From: Paraspadella gotoi
Lineage: Eukaryota > Chaetognatha
DNA length: 64,000 nucleotides
Assembly: GCA_051294375.1 (NCBI GenBank)
Contig: CM119263.1
Span: 9,168,432-9,232,431, forward strand
Direction of reading: 5' to 3'
Under the pieces are notes generated by a model, which was not told the origin of the DNA, searched no databases, and saw nothing but the letters and a program-made list of their open reading frames with translations. Within the stretch, counting starts at the first letter, position 1, and each line of letters begins with the position of its first letter. This document shows, piece after piece, positions 49,735 through 60,688 of this stretch. The position numbers were made by a program, and so were the translations under genes.

Positions 49735-50630
49735 TTGGAGAAATAGGCCAAGCGACTACAGCACAAAGGCAAAAAAAAAACTCCAATGACAACGGCTCGG
49801 TCTCGCTCTATCTGTCTCGCTCTCCATCTCTCTCGCGAAATGATTTGAACACAAAAGAAAATAGGATTATGCGAAAACGACGAAGACGTAAGAAAGCAAT
49901 AACGACGACGACGACGACAAAAATGAGAACGAAGACGTCGGGATGCAATATATATTCGCCCCGGCGATGGTTATGGCCGCTGGCGATATCAATGTCAAAG
50001 ATGAAAGATTGAAACATGTGTGACGAGCCTTTGAGACGGAGGGAGATCGGGCGGGAGGAAGGAAAGAGAAAAGGAAAAAAAAGTTGGTTGTGGAAGAAGG
50101 AATTCTGCTTAACTCATTCATTCTTTCATTTATACATTGTTGAGCCAAAAAAAAAAACGCTTTTAAAGAATGCAATTGATTGACGTCCAATTCGTTTTCG
50201 CTATCTTTAGCTGTAGCTGTAGCTTCTTCTTCCATCTCTCTTACTCTTAATATCATGAGCACACATCGACCGACATGGCGGCTATAAATGTCGACCAATC
50301 ATACCCTTCCCAAATCTTCGTACGTTCCAAATTTTCAACCTTCTTTCCATTAAGAACATTCTTACTTACTTTTCAAATTTTGTTTTACTCTCTTTAGTTT
50401 TTTCCTTGTAATTTCTCTTTTCTCTGCCATAGTTTTTAGCCATTTTCCCAATATATCCCCCCTTTCTTTCCCGCTGCCCCCGAATTTGTCTCTCTTTTTT
50501 TCCTTATTCCCTTCTCCATTTTTCCCTTTTCAAGGAAAAAAAAGGTTCTTGCCGGATGCGGGCTTTTCTCGGGGTCGCCTCGGGCGAAAAACCAGGAGAG
50601 ATCTGCTCCTTGGATGAACAAATGCCGGCA
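49735..50630. other. Non-coding intronic stretch
   Basis: Short CT run (49795-49840) and a GAC tract (about 49900-49920). The rest is plain sequence with no recognised exon. Confidence 0.6.
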
Positions 50631-50786
50631 GAGAGAGAGAGAGAGAGAGAGNNNNNNNNNNNNNNNNNNNNNNNNNNNNNNNNNNNNNNNNNNNNNNNNN
50701 NNNNNNNNNNNNNNNNNNNNNNNNNNNNNNNNNNNNNNNNNNNNNNNNNNNNNNNNNNNNNNNNNNNNNNNNNNNNNNNNNNNNNN

Positions 50787-50820
<34 letters not shown>
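50631..50820. repeat. GA array spanning a gap
   Basis: GA dinucleotides at 50631-50651 and 50787-50820 flank a 135-N gap (50652-50786). Confidence 0.95.
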
Positions 50821-50822
<2 letters not shown>

Positions 50823-51132
50823 AGAGCCAAAAAAGATAAGGGACCTCTCTTTTCTCCTTATCTTGCGGTCCTTTTTTCCGATCTTGAGTCGTCGTCCATT
50901 TAATGATGTGATCGTCTTTATTTTCTCTCTTTTCTTGAACAGACTATTAGGCCTTTGGTCATTGGTCAATGCTTTTTTTCCCCTTTCATTCATTCATTTA
51001 ACGATTTCGGGGTTGAATCAATTAGTCGACAGAGTTGTCCGCAAGGACCATCGACTTTTCGGAAATTTATTCACACGTCCATCCATGTCTTGAATTATCC
51101 TTTCACTCATCCATTCATTAGTTCTTTCGTTC
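50821..51132. other. Start of Nkx6 intron 1
   Basis: Unique sequence downstream of the exon 1 donor on the minus strand, with a cattcattca-type run near 50988-51130. No other exon seen. Confidence 0.5.
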
Positions 51133-51139
51133 ATTCACC
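51133..51139 (-). other. 5' splice donor of Nkx6 exon 1
   Basis: On the minus strand the exon reads ...tattctccag followed by gtgaat, a good donor (GT at 51138-51137), leaving one base of a split codon (phase 1). The conserved pre-homeodomain block ends just before it, as in vertebrate Nkx6 exon 1. Confidence 0.8.
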
Positions 51140-52006
51140 TGGAGAATATCGTTGATCCCTCGTCCAGGGATTGCCCGTCAGCATGGCGCCCGGCCAGTAG
51201 AGAGGCCTGCCCGACAAGTCGGCCAGCGGCTTCCCGAACCGCGCCTGATTCAGGTACATGGAGGCTGCGGCGGCGGCGGAGAGTCGGTTGGGCAGCTGCG
51301 ACGCGGCGGCGGCGGCGGAGGCGGCCGAGAGGGCGGCGGCGGCGGCGGAACAGGCGGACATGGAGGTGGGGCCGGCAGAGGGCCGAGAGAGGATATCGTC
51401 TATGCGATGGGAGAGGCCGGGAGCCGAGGAGGAGGAAGAGGAAGATGAACCGGAGGAAGAGGATACGGCGGGAGGGGAGGAAGGGGAGGAGGGTGAGCTG
51501 GTGGCCGCCGGGTGATGGTGGTGAGTGGGTGGAGCCGGAGGCGATCCCGGATTCGACTCCGACGACGACGTCGTCGACAACGCCGATGAGGAGGAGTTGT
51601 GTCCGCCTCCGCCGCCGCCGCCGCCGATGGAAAGATGACTGGATGACGACGACGTTGGCGGGAGATTGTCGAGGGAGAGGGGGTGGTGATGATGATGATG
51701 CTTCAGTCCTTGCTGCAGCGCGTTGTAGTGACTGTTGGCCGAGGCGGCCGACTGCAGCATCGCGGCGGCGTGGGCGGCGGCCGTCTTCATCTCCGTCATG
51801 CTCTGCAGCGCCGCCAGCGGGGCCGACCCTAGCACGAAGGCGCTCGAGGCCGGGATTCCGCCGCCACCGCTGCCGCCGCCTCCGGCGCCGCCGCTTCCGC
51901 CGCCGCAACCGCGCTGGTGCTGAGCCAGCTGGGCTTCGAGACCGCCCACGGAAGCGGCGGCCGACGCCAGCCCGGCGGCCGCGGCGGTGTTCAGCATGGA
52001 CAGCAT
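51139..52006 (-). CDS. Nkx6: Nkx6-family homeobox gene, exon 1 (N-terminal coding exon)
   Basis: This exon encodes the N-terminal 289 residues of an NK6-class homeodomain transcription factor, a nuclear DNA-binding repressor family that patterns neural and endodermal tissue in animals. Three blocks identify it. Residues 55-74 contain SAPLAALQSMTEMK, matching the conserved start of Nkx6 proteins. Residues 198-209, LSHRIDDILSRP, are the Groucho/TLE-binding (eh1-like) block, HGINDILSRP in vertebrate Nkx6.1. Residues 258-276, GKPLADLSGRPLYWPGAML, match the block just before the vertebrate homeodomain exon. The linkers are Ala, Gly, Ser and His runs (six His at 103-108). I chose the ATG at 52006 because it has A at -3 and the family's MLxM-like start; the frame stays open further 5' only through a 10-N gap. 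The exon ends in phase 1 at CAG/GTGAAT, and reading on reaches a stop within two codons. The homeodomain is on exon 2, about 9.2 kb downstream. The family assignment is very secure; the member name is inferred. Confidence 0.93.
51380..51415 (-). other. Groucho/TLE-recruitment (eh1-like) motif of Nkx6
   Basis: The codons encode LSHRIDDILSRP. In Nkx6 proteins the equivalent IxDIL-type peptide is the known Groucho/TLE contact used for repression. Here it has I202, I205 and L206 intact (numbered from the ATG at 52006), so repression activity is expected to be kept. Confidence 0.8.
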
Positions 52007-52234
52007 TTTGGAAGGTTGGGTCGAGAAGTGGAGGAGAGCGATCGGAGGAGNNNNNNNNNNAAGACGAGGGTTCGGTCTGTGGGCGAAGGATGTGGGCAAA
52101 GGATGTGGGCGAAGATGCGCACGAAGGGATGGAAAATGTGGTCAGTTTTGTGGTCGGAACTAAGAACAAAATGCTTTGGCGACGGAGATTCTCGACGAGA
52201 AGGAAAAATGTTCCTTTTCTTTCCTCCTTTTTTT
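52007..52234 (-). other. Nkx6 5' leader / proximal upstream sequence
   Basis: This is the sequence immediately 5' of the Nkx6 start, cut by a 10-N gap (52051-52060) and ended by a 332-N gap. No TATA box or clear initiator can be placed. A 13-bp unit (tgtgggcgaagga) is repeated three times at 52078-52115. The transcription start cannot be assigned because the upstream sequence is missing. Confidence 0.4.
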
Positions 52235-52566
52235 NNNNNNNNNNNNNNNNNNNNNNNNNNNNNNNNNNNNNNNNNNNNNNNNNNNNNNNNNNNNNNNNNN
52301 NNNNNNNNNNNNNNNNNNNNNNNNNNNNNNNNNNNNNNNNNNNNNNNNNNNNNNNNNNNNNNNNNNNNNNNNNNNNNNNNNNNNNNNNNNNNNNNNNNNN
52401 NNNNNNNNNNNNNNNNNNNNNNNNNNNNNNNNNNNNNNNNNNNNNNNNNNNNNNNNNNNNNNNNNNNNNNNNNNNNNNNNNNNNNNNNNNNNNNNNNNNN
52501 NNNNNNNNNNNNNNNNNNNNNNNNNNNNNNNNNNNNNNNNNNNNNNNNNNNNNNNNNNNNNNNNNN
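52235..52566. other. Assembly gap (332 N)
   Basis: This gap removes the region where the Nkx6 promoter would be expected. Confidence 1.
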
Positions 52567-53297
52567 GGGGGGACGGTTCGGAGAATAAAAAAACGATGGA
52601 AGTTTTATCGCCCATCACCAATGAAAAAGGAGGATCGACTCATTTCTCTCTCTTTCTCTGTCTTTCTCTCTCTCTCTTTCTGTCTCTCTGTCACTCTGTT
52701 TCTCTTTCTTCATTTCTTTTTCTCTCACTCTCTGTCTTTCCCTCTCTCTCCGCTGTTATTTTCAGTGCTATTTTCTAACCTCTCTTCGTTTATAATCTAT
52801 GATATCCAATCGATTTATTTAGTGAACGAATAATGAATGAATAATAAAATAATTTCTGTTGTGGCGTACAACTTAAAGCTGCCTCGCCACTGTCCCTTAC
52901 TCAGCCTCGTACTGCTACGATGCTAAATTAATCCTTGGCGAACCCGCTCATAATGACATACCCGTCAATTTGGCCGTAAGGCCTGCCGGCGCACCGGCGA
53001 TTGGAATCCCTGCCGAGTGGCCCCATCCGGCATGCTTGCTGGTGCTACAGGACGCGTGGTCGCGCTCCAGTTCCTACCACCCTGCCTGCTCGTTCCCCTC
53101 TTCGACAGCGCTCGTGCGTTCGGATACGACCCAAATTGGAGTATACCCTCCCGCAACCCTACCCCTGCTCGAACGCCGCCACCGATTGCATGACTCTAGT
53201 CCGTGGTCCAATAAGATAATAGTTTATTAATTTCCGAAATTCTGCAGATTTTCAACTGTTAAAATAAACCTCTCTCTCAGTCTCCTCTCTCTCTCAT

Positions 53298-53333
<36 letters not shown>

Positions 53334-53459
53334 ACATGCCCTCCTCGCGAGCAATTTTCGGTCACCTCGATCTTGCTTCCGTTCGTTCGCTACTCTCTCC
53401 TCCATCTTTCTCTTCCTCTCTCTCTCTCTCGATCCGCAGAGCTCTATCAAAACGACGAC
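52567..53459. repeat. Upstream region with CT arrays and a GC-balanced block
   Basis: An imperfect CT array with CTCTGT variants at 52647-52755 and CT arrays at 53270-53333 and 53395-53432. Between them 52860-53230 is GC-balanced with overlapping open frames of 60-86 codons on both strands. None shows a recognisable domain. No gene called. Confidence 0.6.
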
Positions 53460-53484
53460 NNNNNNNNNNNNNNNNNNNNNNNNN
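53460..53484. other. Assembly join (25 N)
   Basis: Fixed-size spacer just before the first copy of the next duplicated unit. Confidence 1.
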
Positions 53485-53535
53485 ATAGATATGCAAATGA
53501 GGGGGATACAAAGGATTTAATAGAAGGGAATAGAA

Positions 53536-55191
53536 ATCCAATTTCAAACACCAAGGAAAAATGGAAGGCCGTCGAAGCTCGGAGCGTTATTGGAAAAAAA
53601 AAGGTGAAATGTTGGGCGAAAGGAGCTGATGGGGAAAGATGGGGAGTGCTGGAGAAAGGGGAGTGCTGGAGAAGGAAGAGGAGGCTTTGATGTAGAAGGA
53701 GAATGAGTCGGACGAAAATCAGGAAAAAATTAAAAGAGGGAAAATGAGTAAAATACTAAAGAAGTGAGGGGCATAATGACGTTAGACTTTAGGTAATTTA
53801 CGTGTTTGCTGTGAGATTTTTAAGGCATTTTTACATTGCTTTAACTGACAATCAATTAAAAAAAATAAATTTGCCTCAAACCAAACGTTTCTTAAATTTG
53901 TTGTTGACATTACATTTACGTTACATTACATAGAACCATACAATGAGATACGCCCTCTTCAATGCCCCTTTTTATCAAAGCGTCAATGCGGCGCCATATT
54001 TTGTTTTACTTGTTACTGCGGTCGTTAGAGGGAGAGAGATGTCCGCGCGAGATTCGAGGAGCCGAGACCGATTAATTAAAAGAGAAGGGGAGAGAGGGAC
54101 GCGAGAGGGAGCAGGAGTAAGAACGAATGGAGGTCGCAGAAGAGTCGGAAAAAGAGGACAGCGATAGCAGAAAAAAACGCAGCTGCAGGGCGCTGGTGGG
54201 CGTGCGGGGCGTGGGGTCCGGGATGATAGAGACAATAATTCTTAAGATGACGCATTTCGGCCGTTCGAGATTCAGATTTAAAAAAAAGCAGGAAAAAAAA
54301 TAGAAAGCGCTAAAAAAAAAAGATTTAGGGGGGAAAAAAAGAAGAAAAAAAATTCGATGAAGGCGCAACAATAATCGCTTGAAAATTGCGCGATGAATGA
54401 GATCCGGTCGCAGTTGGTAGGGCGCGATGAAATTGCGCGAGAAGGAAAGAAAGAACAGAGAGAGAGACGAGAGAGAAGCAGAGGATGGAGAGAGCAGGAG
54501 AGAGGGAGAGAGAGAGAAGAGCAGAGAGAGAGAGAGAGAGGAGAGACGAGCAGAGGAGAGAGACGAGAGAGGCCGCTGTTGAGACGCTCATCATTCTCCA
54601 TTTGCCTATACAACTGGAACATAAAATCCCCGGCATGGAATTTGAAATTCGAGTGGTGAGAAGGATTGAGCAAAAGATAGAGAGAGACGAGAGCACCATC
54701 GGCAGAGACGATGAGAGACGAGAGCATGAGAGACGATGCATCCCGAGCCAGACTGCGGGGAGAAGAGGAGAAGCAGAGAAAGAGAGAAATGGAAATTAAA
54801 GATTAGAAAGAATGAAATGACGTGGGGATTGATGGAGACTTTTAAAAGGCCATCATCCAGTGAATATCGGCTGCATGTCAATGCCGAATGGAAAACCCTG
54901 GATGTGGAGAGGAGAGTCGGGGGGTGGATATGGAGGAAGTTACATCCGGGGATGCGAGCTGACTTTCGACGAGAATAAGTCTTTGTCAATATTATTATAA
55001 ATCAATTTTATCAAATTGAAAAACATCAAACATTTAGTTGTATGATAATGATAAGATATTAATGATAGTAAGAAAAAATGAAAAGCTGAACTATATTGTT
55101 TAAAGCGAAAAAATATGAGTCGGCAGTCGGCGTCACCGCTGATCCGTTTTAATCCTTTCTTGATATGAAAACCATCGACGCCATCTTTGTT

Positions 55192-55233
<42 letters not shown>

Positions 55234-55979
55234 TATTTCTTCATTGGTTTTCCTTTGTCGCTATTTTCTCTTTGGACGCCATCGGGTAATCTCGTCAAAG
55301 GCGCCGGCGTCAGTGTCGGCGACGGCGGCGTCGACGGCGCCATAATTGCGGGAGGGAATTGAACGCCGCGGAGGAAGCTGTTAAAAGACGGCGCGGCGCC
55401 CGAGGGAACGCCAAAGGACGCCGCATCCAAAGAGAACGTCGATCGGCGCCATCGATTCAAAAACAAACGCCGACGCCGCTGACGTTGACCCAACGCCGCG
55501 GCGTCGTTAACGCTGAGGACGAGTGAGGAAAATTGAGGTGAGTTCAGGTCAGTCTCTTCTTTTCTTCTTCTTCGATCATTAAATCCTGAGATTTTTCTTC
55601 CGAACAAAAGAACTACCTTATATCAACTCGGCCTCGAAGTCGAAGAGGATCAAAATGAAAATCCATTGGGAATTGGGAGCTCAATTTCTTCGGTCGAATT
55701 CCGAATCGCGAGGTCGGTCATCGACCGTCGAATTGGGAATCGCAGATCCTCGGAAAAGGTTTCGCCGGCAGAGGTTTCGATTTCAGAGGAAAGACTTTGA
55801 TGGAATCGAGAGACAAATTGTACTAGGTTAAATTATAATTTTCATCATTGCAAAAACCAGTTGACAATTTTCAGTAAATGTTACTAATGAAACGTCATCT
55901 AAACTCCGAGTATCGCTCATAATTTAAACAATTTTAACTCTGATTTGTATTTTGACTTTCTTTTTTGCTATTTAGAATA
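53536..55979. repeat. 2.5-kb duplicated unit, copy 1
   Basis: This unit is repeated in the same orientation at 56268-58820 with dense small indels. Shared landmarks are a GA array (54440-54570), gacgtggggattgatggag (about 54820), the GTC array (55189-55233), a CG-rich block with gacgcc/ggcgtc words (55290-55515) and the tail ttgctatttagaatag. No intact gene; frames are broken between the copies. Confidence 0.9.
55189..55233. repeat. GTC trinucleotide array
   Basis: Fourteen or so GTC units, reading as polyvaline in one frame. The matching tract in copy 2 (57999-58050) is interrupted by gttcgtt slips. Confidence 0.95.
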
Positions 55980-56267
55980 GTTCTCTCGATCGTTCCTCAC
56001 TCTCTATCTGCTCTCTCTCTCGCCGTCCTTATCATCTCTCTCGTCCTCTCTCTCTCTCTCTCGCTGTCTCTCCCCTACGGATCCTCTCTCTTTTTCTCGG
56101 TTCTCTGCGCCTTCTCTGCTTCCGTATTCCGCGGCAGGCCAGGCCTCTCCTGGTATCAGACGGACTGGGATGTGATCGCCAGTAGATGACTGCAAAATCA
56201 GTGATGGGGGAGACCAGACAGATACGGACTGTAATAGGAACGGGGAAATGCAAGACAACATTCCGCA
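55980..56267. repeat. Spacer with a CT array between duplicated units
   Basis: CT array at 56028-56098 followed by unique sequence. No gene seen. Confidence 0.7.
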
Positions 56268-57477
56268 AATTTTCAAACACCAATGGACGAGGAAAAAATG
56301 GAAGAGGGCGGGGTTGCTGGTGTCTCCGTCCCTCGTTACAGCTCGAACGTGGAGGCGTATATTTGTCTGAAAAAAAAAAAAAAATAAAGGTGGTTGAACT
56401 GCTTTGTGAGAAGTTGCGGGTCGAAAGCAGGCTGCGATGCGGGAAAGATGGATGGGATGACTGCTGGAGAGGGGGGGGAGACAAGGGAGATCGGGGTGCT
56501 GGGGAGAGTAGGAGAGGCAGGCTTTTGAGGTAGGGTAGAAGAAGGAGGACTATGGTGCGGCCCACGAAAATCACGGAAAAAGATTAAATAAGAGGGGAAA
56601 TGCGAGCGTGAAGAAGTAATACTAAAGAAAGTTGAGGTGGGGCATAATGAACGTTGAGACTTTCGGGTTAATTTATCGTGTTTTGCCTGCTTTTGATGAT
56701 GTTTTAAAGGCTTTTTAGCATTTGCTTTAGAACTGACAATCAATTCCAAAGAAAAATTAGTATCTTGTCCCTCGAAACCCCAATACGTTTTCTTAATTTG
56801 TTTGTTGACAATTACATTTTACGTTAATTACATAAGAAAACCATGACAATGAGAGATACGCCCTCTTCAATCCCCTTTTTATCAAAGCGTCAATGCCGGC
56901 GCCATACATATTTTGTTTTACTTGTTACTGCGGTCCGTGTTAGGCAGGGAGAGAATGTCGCGCGAGATTCGAGGAGCCGAGACCGATTAATTAAAAGAGA
57001 AGGGAGAGAGGAGAGAGGGAAGAGGGAAAGAATGGAGGGGGAAGAGTCGGCAGAGGAAGCGATAGCAGAAAAAAGAGGAGGGGGTTGTCGGGGTGGGGGT
57101 GGGGGGAGTAGAGTCAATAATTCTAATACGATTTCTGCGCGTCGAGATTCAGATTAAAAAAGAAGAAAAAATAGAAAGGATAAAAAATTAGGGGGGAAAA
57201 AAAGAGAAAAAGAATTCGATTGAGGCGAAATTAATCGCTTGAAAATTGGGGATGAGAGGATCCGTCGAGTGCGTAGAAGGGAGAAAATTGGAGAAGGAAA
57301 AAGAAAGAGAGAGAGAGGAGAGAGAGAGAGCAGAGGACGAGAGACGATAGAGAGAGAGAGAGAGAGAAGGAAGAGAGAGAGAGAAGCAGAGGAGGCGTGT
57401 GGAGACGTCATCATCTCATTGTGTATAAACGGAACATAAATCCCCGGATGAATTGAAATCGATCGAGAAAGATTGAG

Positions 57478-57523
<46 letters not shown>

Positions 57524-58820
57524 AGAGAGAGCACGAGAGAGACGAGAGAGATCGAGAGAGATCTGAGAGAGAGAGAGAGAAAGAAGAAATGGAATAAAGA
57601 TTAGAAAGAATGAAATGACGTGGGGATTGATGGAGACTTTTTAAAAGGCCATCATCAGTTGAATATGCTGCATGTCAATGCGAATGGAAAACCCTGGATG
57701 GTTGGAGAGGAGAGTCGGGGTGGATATGGAGCGAAGTTACATCCGGGGATGCCGAGCTGATCTTTCTGACGAGAATAAATCTTTGTCAATCTCATTATTA
57801 TTTAAATCAATTCTTATCAAATGAAAAACATCAAACATTTAGTTGTATGATAATGATAAGAATTAATGAAGTAAGAAAAAATGAAAAGCCTGAACTATAT
57901 GTTTTAAAGCGAAAAAAATATTTGAGTCGGCAGTCGGCCGTCACCGCCTGATCAGTTTAATTCCTTTCTTGATATGAAAACCATCGACGCCCATCTTTGT
58001 TTGTCGTTCGTTCGTCGTCGTTCGTCGTCGTCGTCGTCGTTCGTCTCGTCGTCTATTTCTCATTGGTTTTCCTTTGTCGCTATTTTCTTCTTTGGACGCC
58101 ATCGGTTTTAATTCTCGTCAAAGGGCGCCGGCGTCATGTCGGCGCACGGCGAGCGTCGACGGCGCCATTAATTGCGGGAGGGAATTGAACGCCGCCGGAC
58201 GGAAGCTGTTTAAAAGACGGCGCGGCAGCCCGATGGGAACGCCAAAGACGCCCGCATTCCAAAGAGAACGTCGATCGGCGCCATCGATTTCAAAAACAAA
58301 CGCCGACGCCGCTGACGTTGACCCAACGCCGCGGCGTCGTTAACGCTGAGACGGACGTGAGGAAAATTGAGGTGAGTTTCAGGTCAGTTCTTCTTTTTCT
58401 TCTTCTTCATCATTAAATTCCTGAGATTTTTCTTCCGAACAAAAGAACTACCTTATATCAACTCGGCCTCGAAGTCGAAAGAGGCACAAAATGAAAATCC
58501 ATTTGGGAATTGGGATCGAGCTTCAATTTCTCGGCTCGAATTCGAAATCGCCGACGGTCGGTCACGACCGCGATTGGAATCGCAGATCCTCGGAAAAAGG
58601 TTTCTCCAGCAGAGGTTTTCGATTTTCAGAGGAAAGACTTTGATGGAATCCGAGAGACAAATGTGTTACTAGTTAAATTTATAAATTTTTCATCATTGCA
58701 AAAACCACTGACAATTCAGTAAATGTACTAATGAAAACTTCACTAAACTCCGAGCTATCGCCATAATTAAACAATTTTAACTCTGATTTGTATTTGACTT
58801 TTCTTTTTGCTAGAATAGTT
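56268..58820. repeat. 2.5-kb duplicated unit, copy 2
   Basis: Counterpart of 53536-55979. GA arrays at 57295-57395 and 57478-57585; CG-rich block at 58100-58345. The unit ends at an inverted-repeat element that is absent after copy 1. Confidence 0.9.
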
Positions 58821-58971
58821 AGAGATGAAACGAAAAATCGTTGTAATAGCAATTTATAAATGTACATGTTTCGACTCTTATTGCGAGCCACAGTCCAAGT
58901 GAATTCAATAGACCAAAATTTAACATTAGCTTTGGAAGAGAGAGAAGGGACAGCCTAATGATTATCCTGTG

Positions 58972-59002
<31 letters not shown>

Positions 59003-59314
59003 CTCTCTCTCTCTTTTTTTTCACCAATTTTCAAAATATCATTTACTCTCTCTTTCCCTTACTTTCACCTGTCCTCACATCTGACCACTATCCTTTGCTT
59101 CATTCTTTGTGGAAACTCTCTCTCTCCCTCTCTTTCTCTCTCTCTCTCAAACTAATTGTTAAAATTTTGGTCTAATTGAATTCACTTGCTGATGAAGACT
59201 CCGCAAAAAAACTAAGAGTCGAAATGTTACATTAATTAAAAATAAAATTGCTNNNNNNNNNNNNNNNNNNNNNNNNNATTGCTATTACAACGAATTTTTC
59301 GTTTCATCTCTAAA
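58819..59314. mobile_element. Inverted-repeat (MITE-like) element, copy 2
   Basis: The left end AGAGATGAAACGAAAAAT (58821) and right end atttttcgtttcatctct (to 59311) are inverted copies. The inverted arms continue inward to about 58930 and from about 59158 (ttggtctaattgaattcac against gtgaattcaatagacca). The centre holds CT arrays (58973-59014, 59118-59148). A 25-N join sits at 59253-59277. The right arm carries CTGATGA (59189-59195), a perfect GACTC/GAGTC stem (59197-59201 with 59216-59220) and GAAA (59221-59224). No transposase is encoded, so movement would need a partner in trans. Confidence 0.8.
59253..59277. other. Assembly join (25 N) inside the element
   Basis: The flanks read aaaattgct and attgctatt, sharing attgct. 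Comparison with the first element (aaaaattgctatta, 19499-19512) shows nothing is missing. Confidence 0.95.
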
Positions 59315-59411
59315 TAACTCTGATTTGAAAAACCGAATAAAATACTAAATTTTACAAAAAAACCCTGTTTTATTTGTGACCAAAATATTATCACATCCAT
59401 TTTTTTAAAGT

Positions 59412-59671
59412 CGTCGTCGTCGTCGTCGTCGTCGTCCTCATCGTCGTCACCGTCGACGTGGACGGAAAAAAACTCCATCATTCCTGACGACCTCGACGGG
59501 TGATTGTACAAACAGCCTTCGGGGCATCGGCCTTTGCAGCTCAAGCGCGTCGTCGAGGTCGTCGCCATCGTCGTCATCGTCGTCATCATCGTCGTCGTCC
59601 GCAGGTTTTTTACCTCATTGTCGCCCCCAAACAAAAGTCTCGCTCGTGGACGCCTGTGACACAATGATCGA

Positions 59672-59711
<40 letters not shown>
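59412..59711. repeat. GTC trinucleotide tracts
   Basis: GTC runs at about 59412-59440 and 59671-59711, and a looser one at about 59562-59600. On the minus strand they read as poly-Asp and poly-Arg and create a 210-codon frame that I regard as an artefact. Confidence 0.9.
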
Positions 59712-60253
59712 TCCGGCTTGATTTATGAATTGGCTTCTTTCTACTCGCTGCTACCTCCCTAGAAACGGGGGGCGGGGGAGTAAAGCCCTTCGAAAATGAC
59801 TCGAAAATCCCTTGGAGCGAGAGAAGGGGGGAGGGAGGTTGATAGAGAGGGAGAGAGAGAAATATCAAGCTATATTAATAAAAAGGAGAGTAATCACTAA
59901 TCAGTTAGTAATCACATGGAGAAAACGAATAAAAATAAAGACTAAGAAAAGAGAAATAAAAATGGATAGGAGAAAAATATTATATTATCATTTTGGTGAA
60001 TGTGGAGTTACAAACTGAGAAGAGGAAGAAGGGCGAGAAAAATATTCAAACAAAAAGAGATTAGTGAAAAAAAAATATCCATCTTTTGTGAAGCCGTTTT
60101 TAACTCGTTTTTTCCTCTTCAAACAAACAACCTTTTTTCTGTATGGTAATGGACCCACGACCAGACAAAAAAGGGGCGAAAAAAAAAACTCATTCTCTCT
60201 TTGTTTTCCTGTTTTACTCGAATGGAAAAGTAGACCAACGACGATGACGACGA

Positions 60254-60289
<36 letters not shown>

Positions 60290-60536
60290 TACAGAAGAGG
60301 AAAATTTACGGTGACTAAACTAAAGAGTAGGAAAAATTAGCGAGACATAAATGTTGAAGCAAGTTTATGGACACGAGTCAAATTCCTTTTCGCCGTTTTT
60401 GTCTTTTTAAATACTCTCTCTCTATCTCTTTCTCCAGAAAACGTCGAGAAAGAAAGAATGAAAGAAAAAGCGGGAAGGAAAGCAGAAGAGAGAAAGAGAG
60501 ATGTTGCATTAAAGTTTCAGACGGTCATACGACTAC

Positions 60537-60537
<1 letters not shown>
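59712..60537. repeat. Non-coding stretch with a GAC array
   Basis: GAC array at 60237-60289; otherwise A-rich sequence without a recognisable gene. Confidence 0.7.
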
Positions 60538-60577
<40 letters not shown>

Positions 60578-60688
60578 CTCTCTCTCTTCTCTCCTCTCTT
60601 CTCTCTCTCTCTCTTGCTCTCCTCTCTCTCTCCTNNNNNNNNNNNNNNNNNNNNNNNNNNNNNNNNNNNNNNNCTCTCTCTCTCTCTT
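60538..60688. repeat. CT array with internal gap
   Basis: CT dinucleotides on both sides of a 39-N gap (60635-60673). Confidence 0.95.

Noticed and set aside
51445-52833. Long plus-strand open frame over Nkx6 exon 1
   Set aside because: It is the antisense shadow of a GC-rich, homopolymer-coding exon, runs through two N gaps, and gives arginine-rich low-complexity protein.
52970-53230. Overlapping frames in a GC-balanced block on both strands
   Set aside because: All frames are short and similar in length on both strands, with no domain or splice signal.
59236-59868. 210-codon minus-strand frame with poly-Arg and poly-Asp
   Set aside because: It is produced by GTC tracts read on the other strand, crosses an N join and has no domain.
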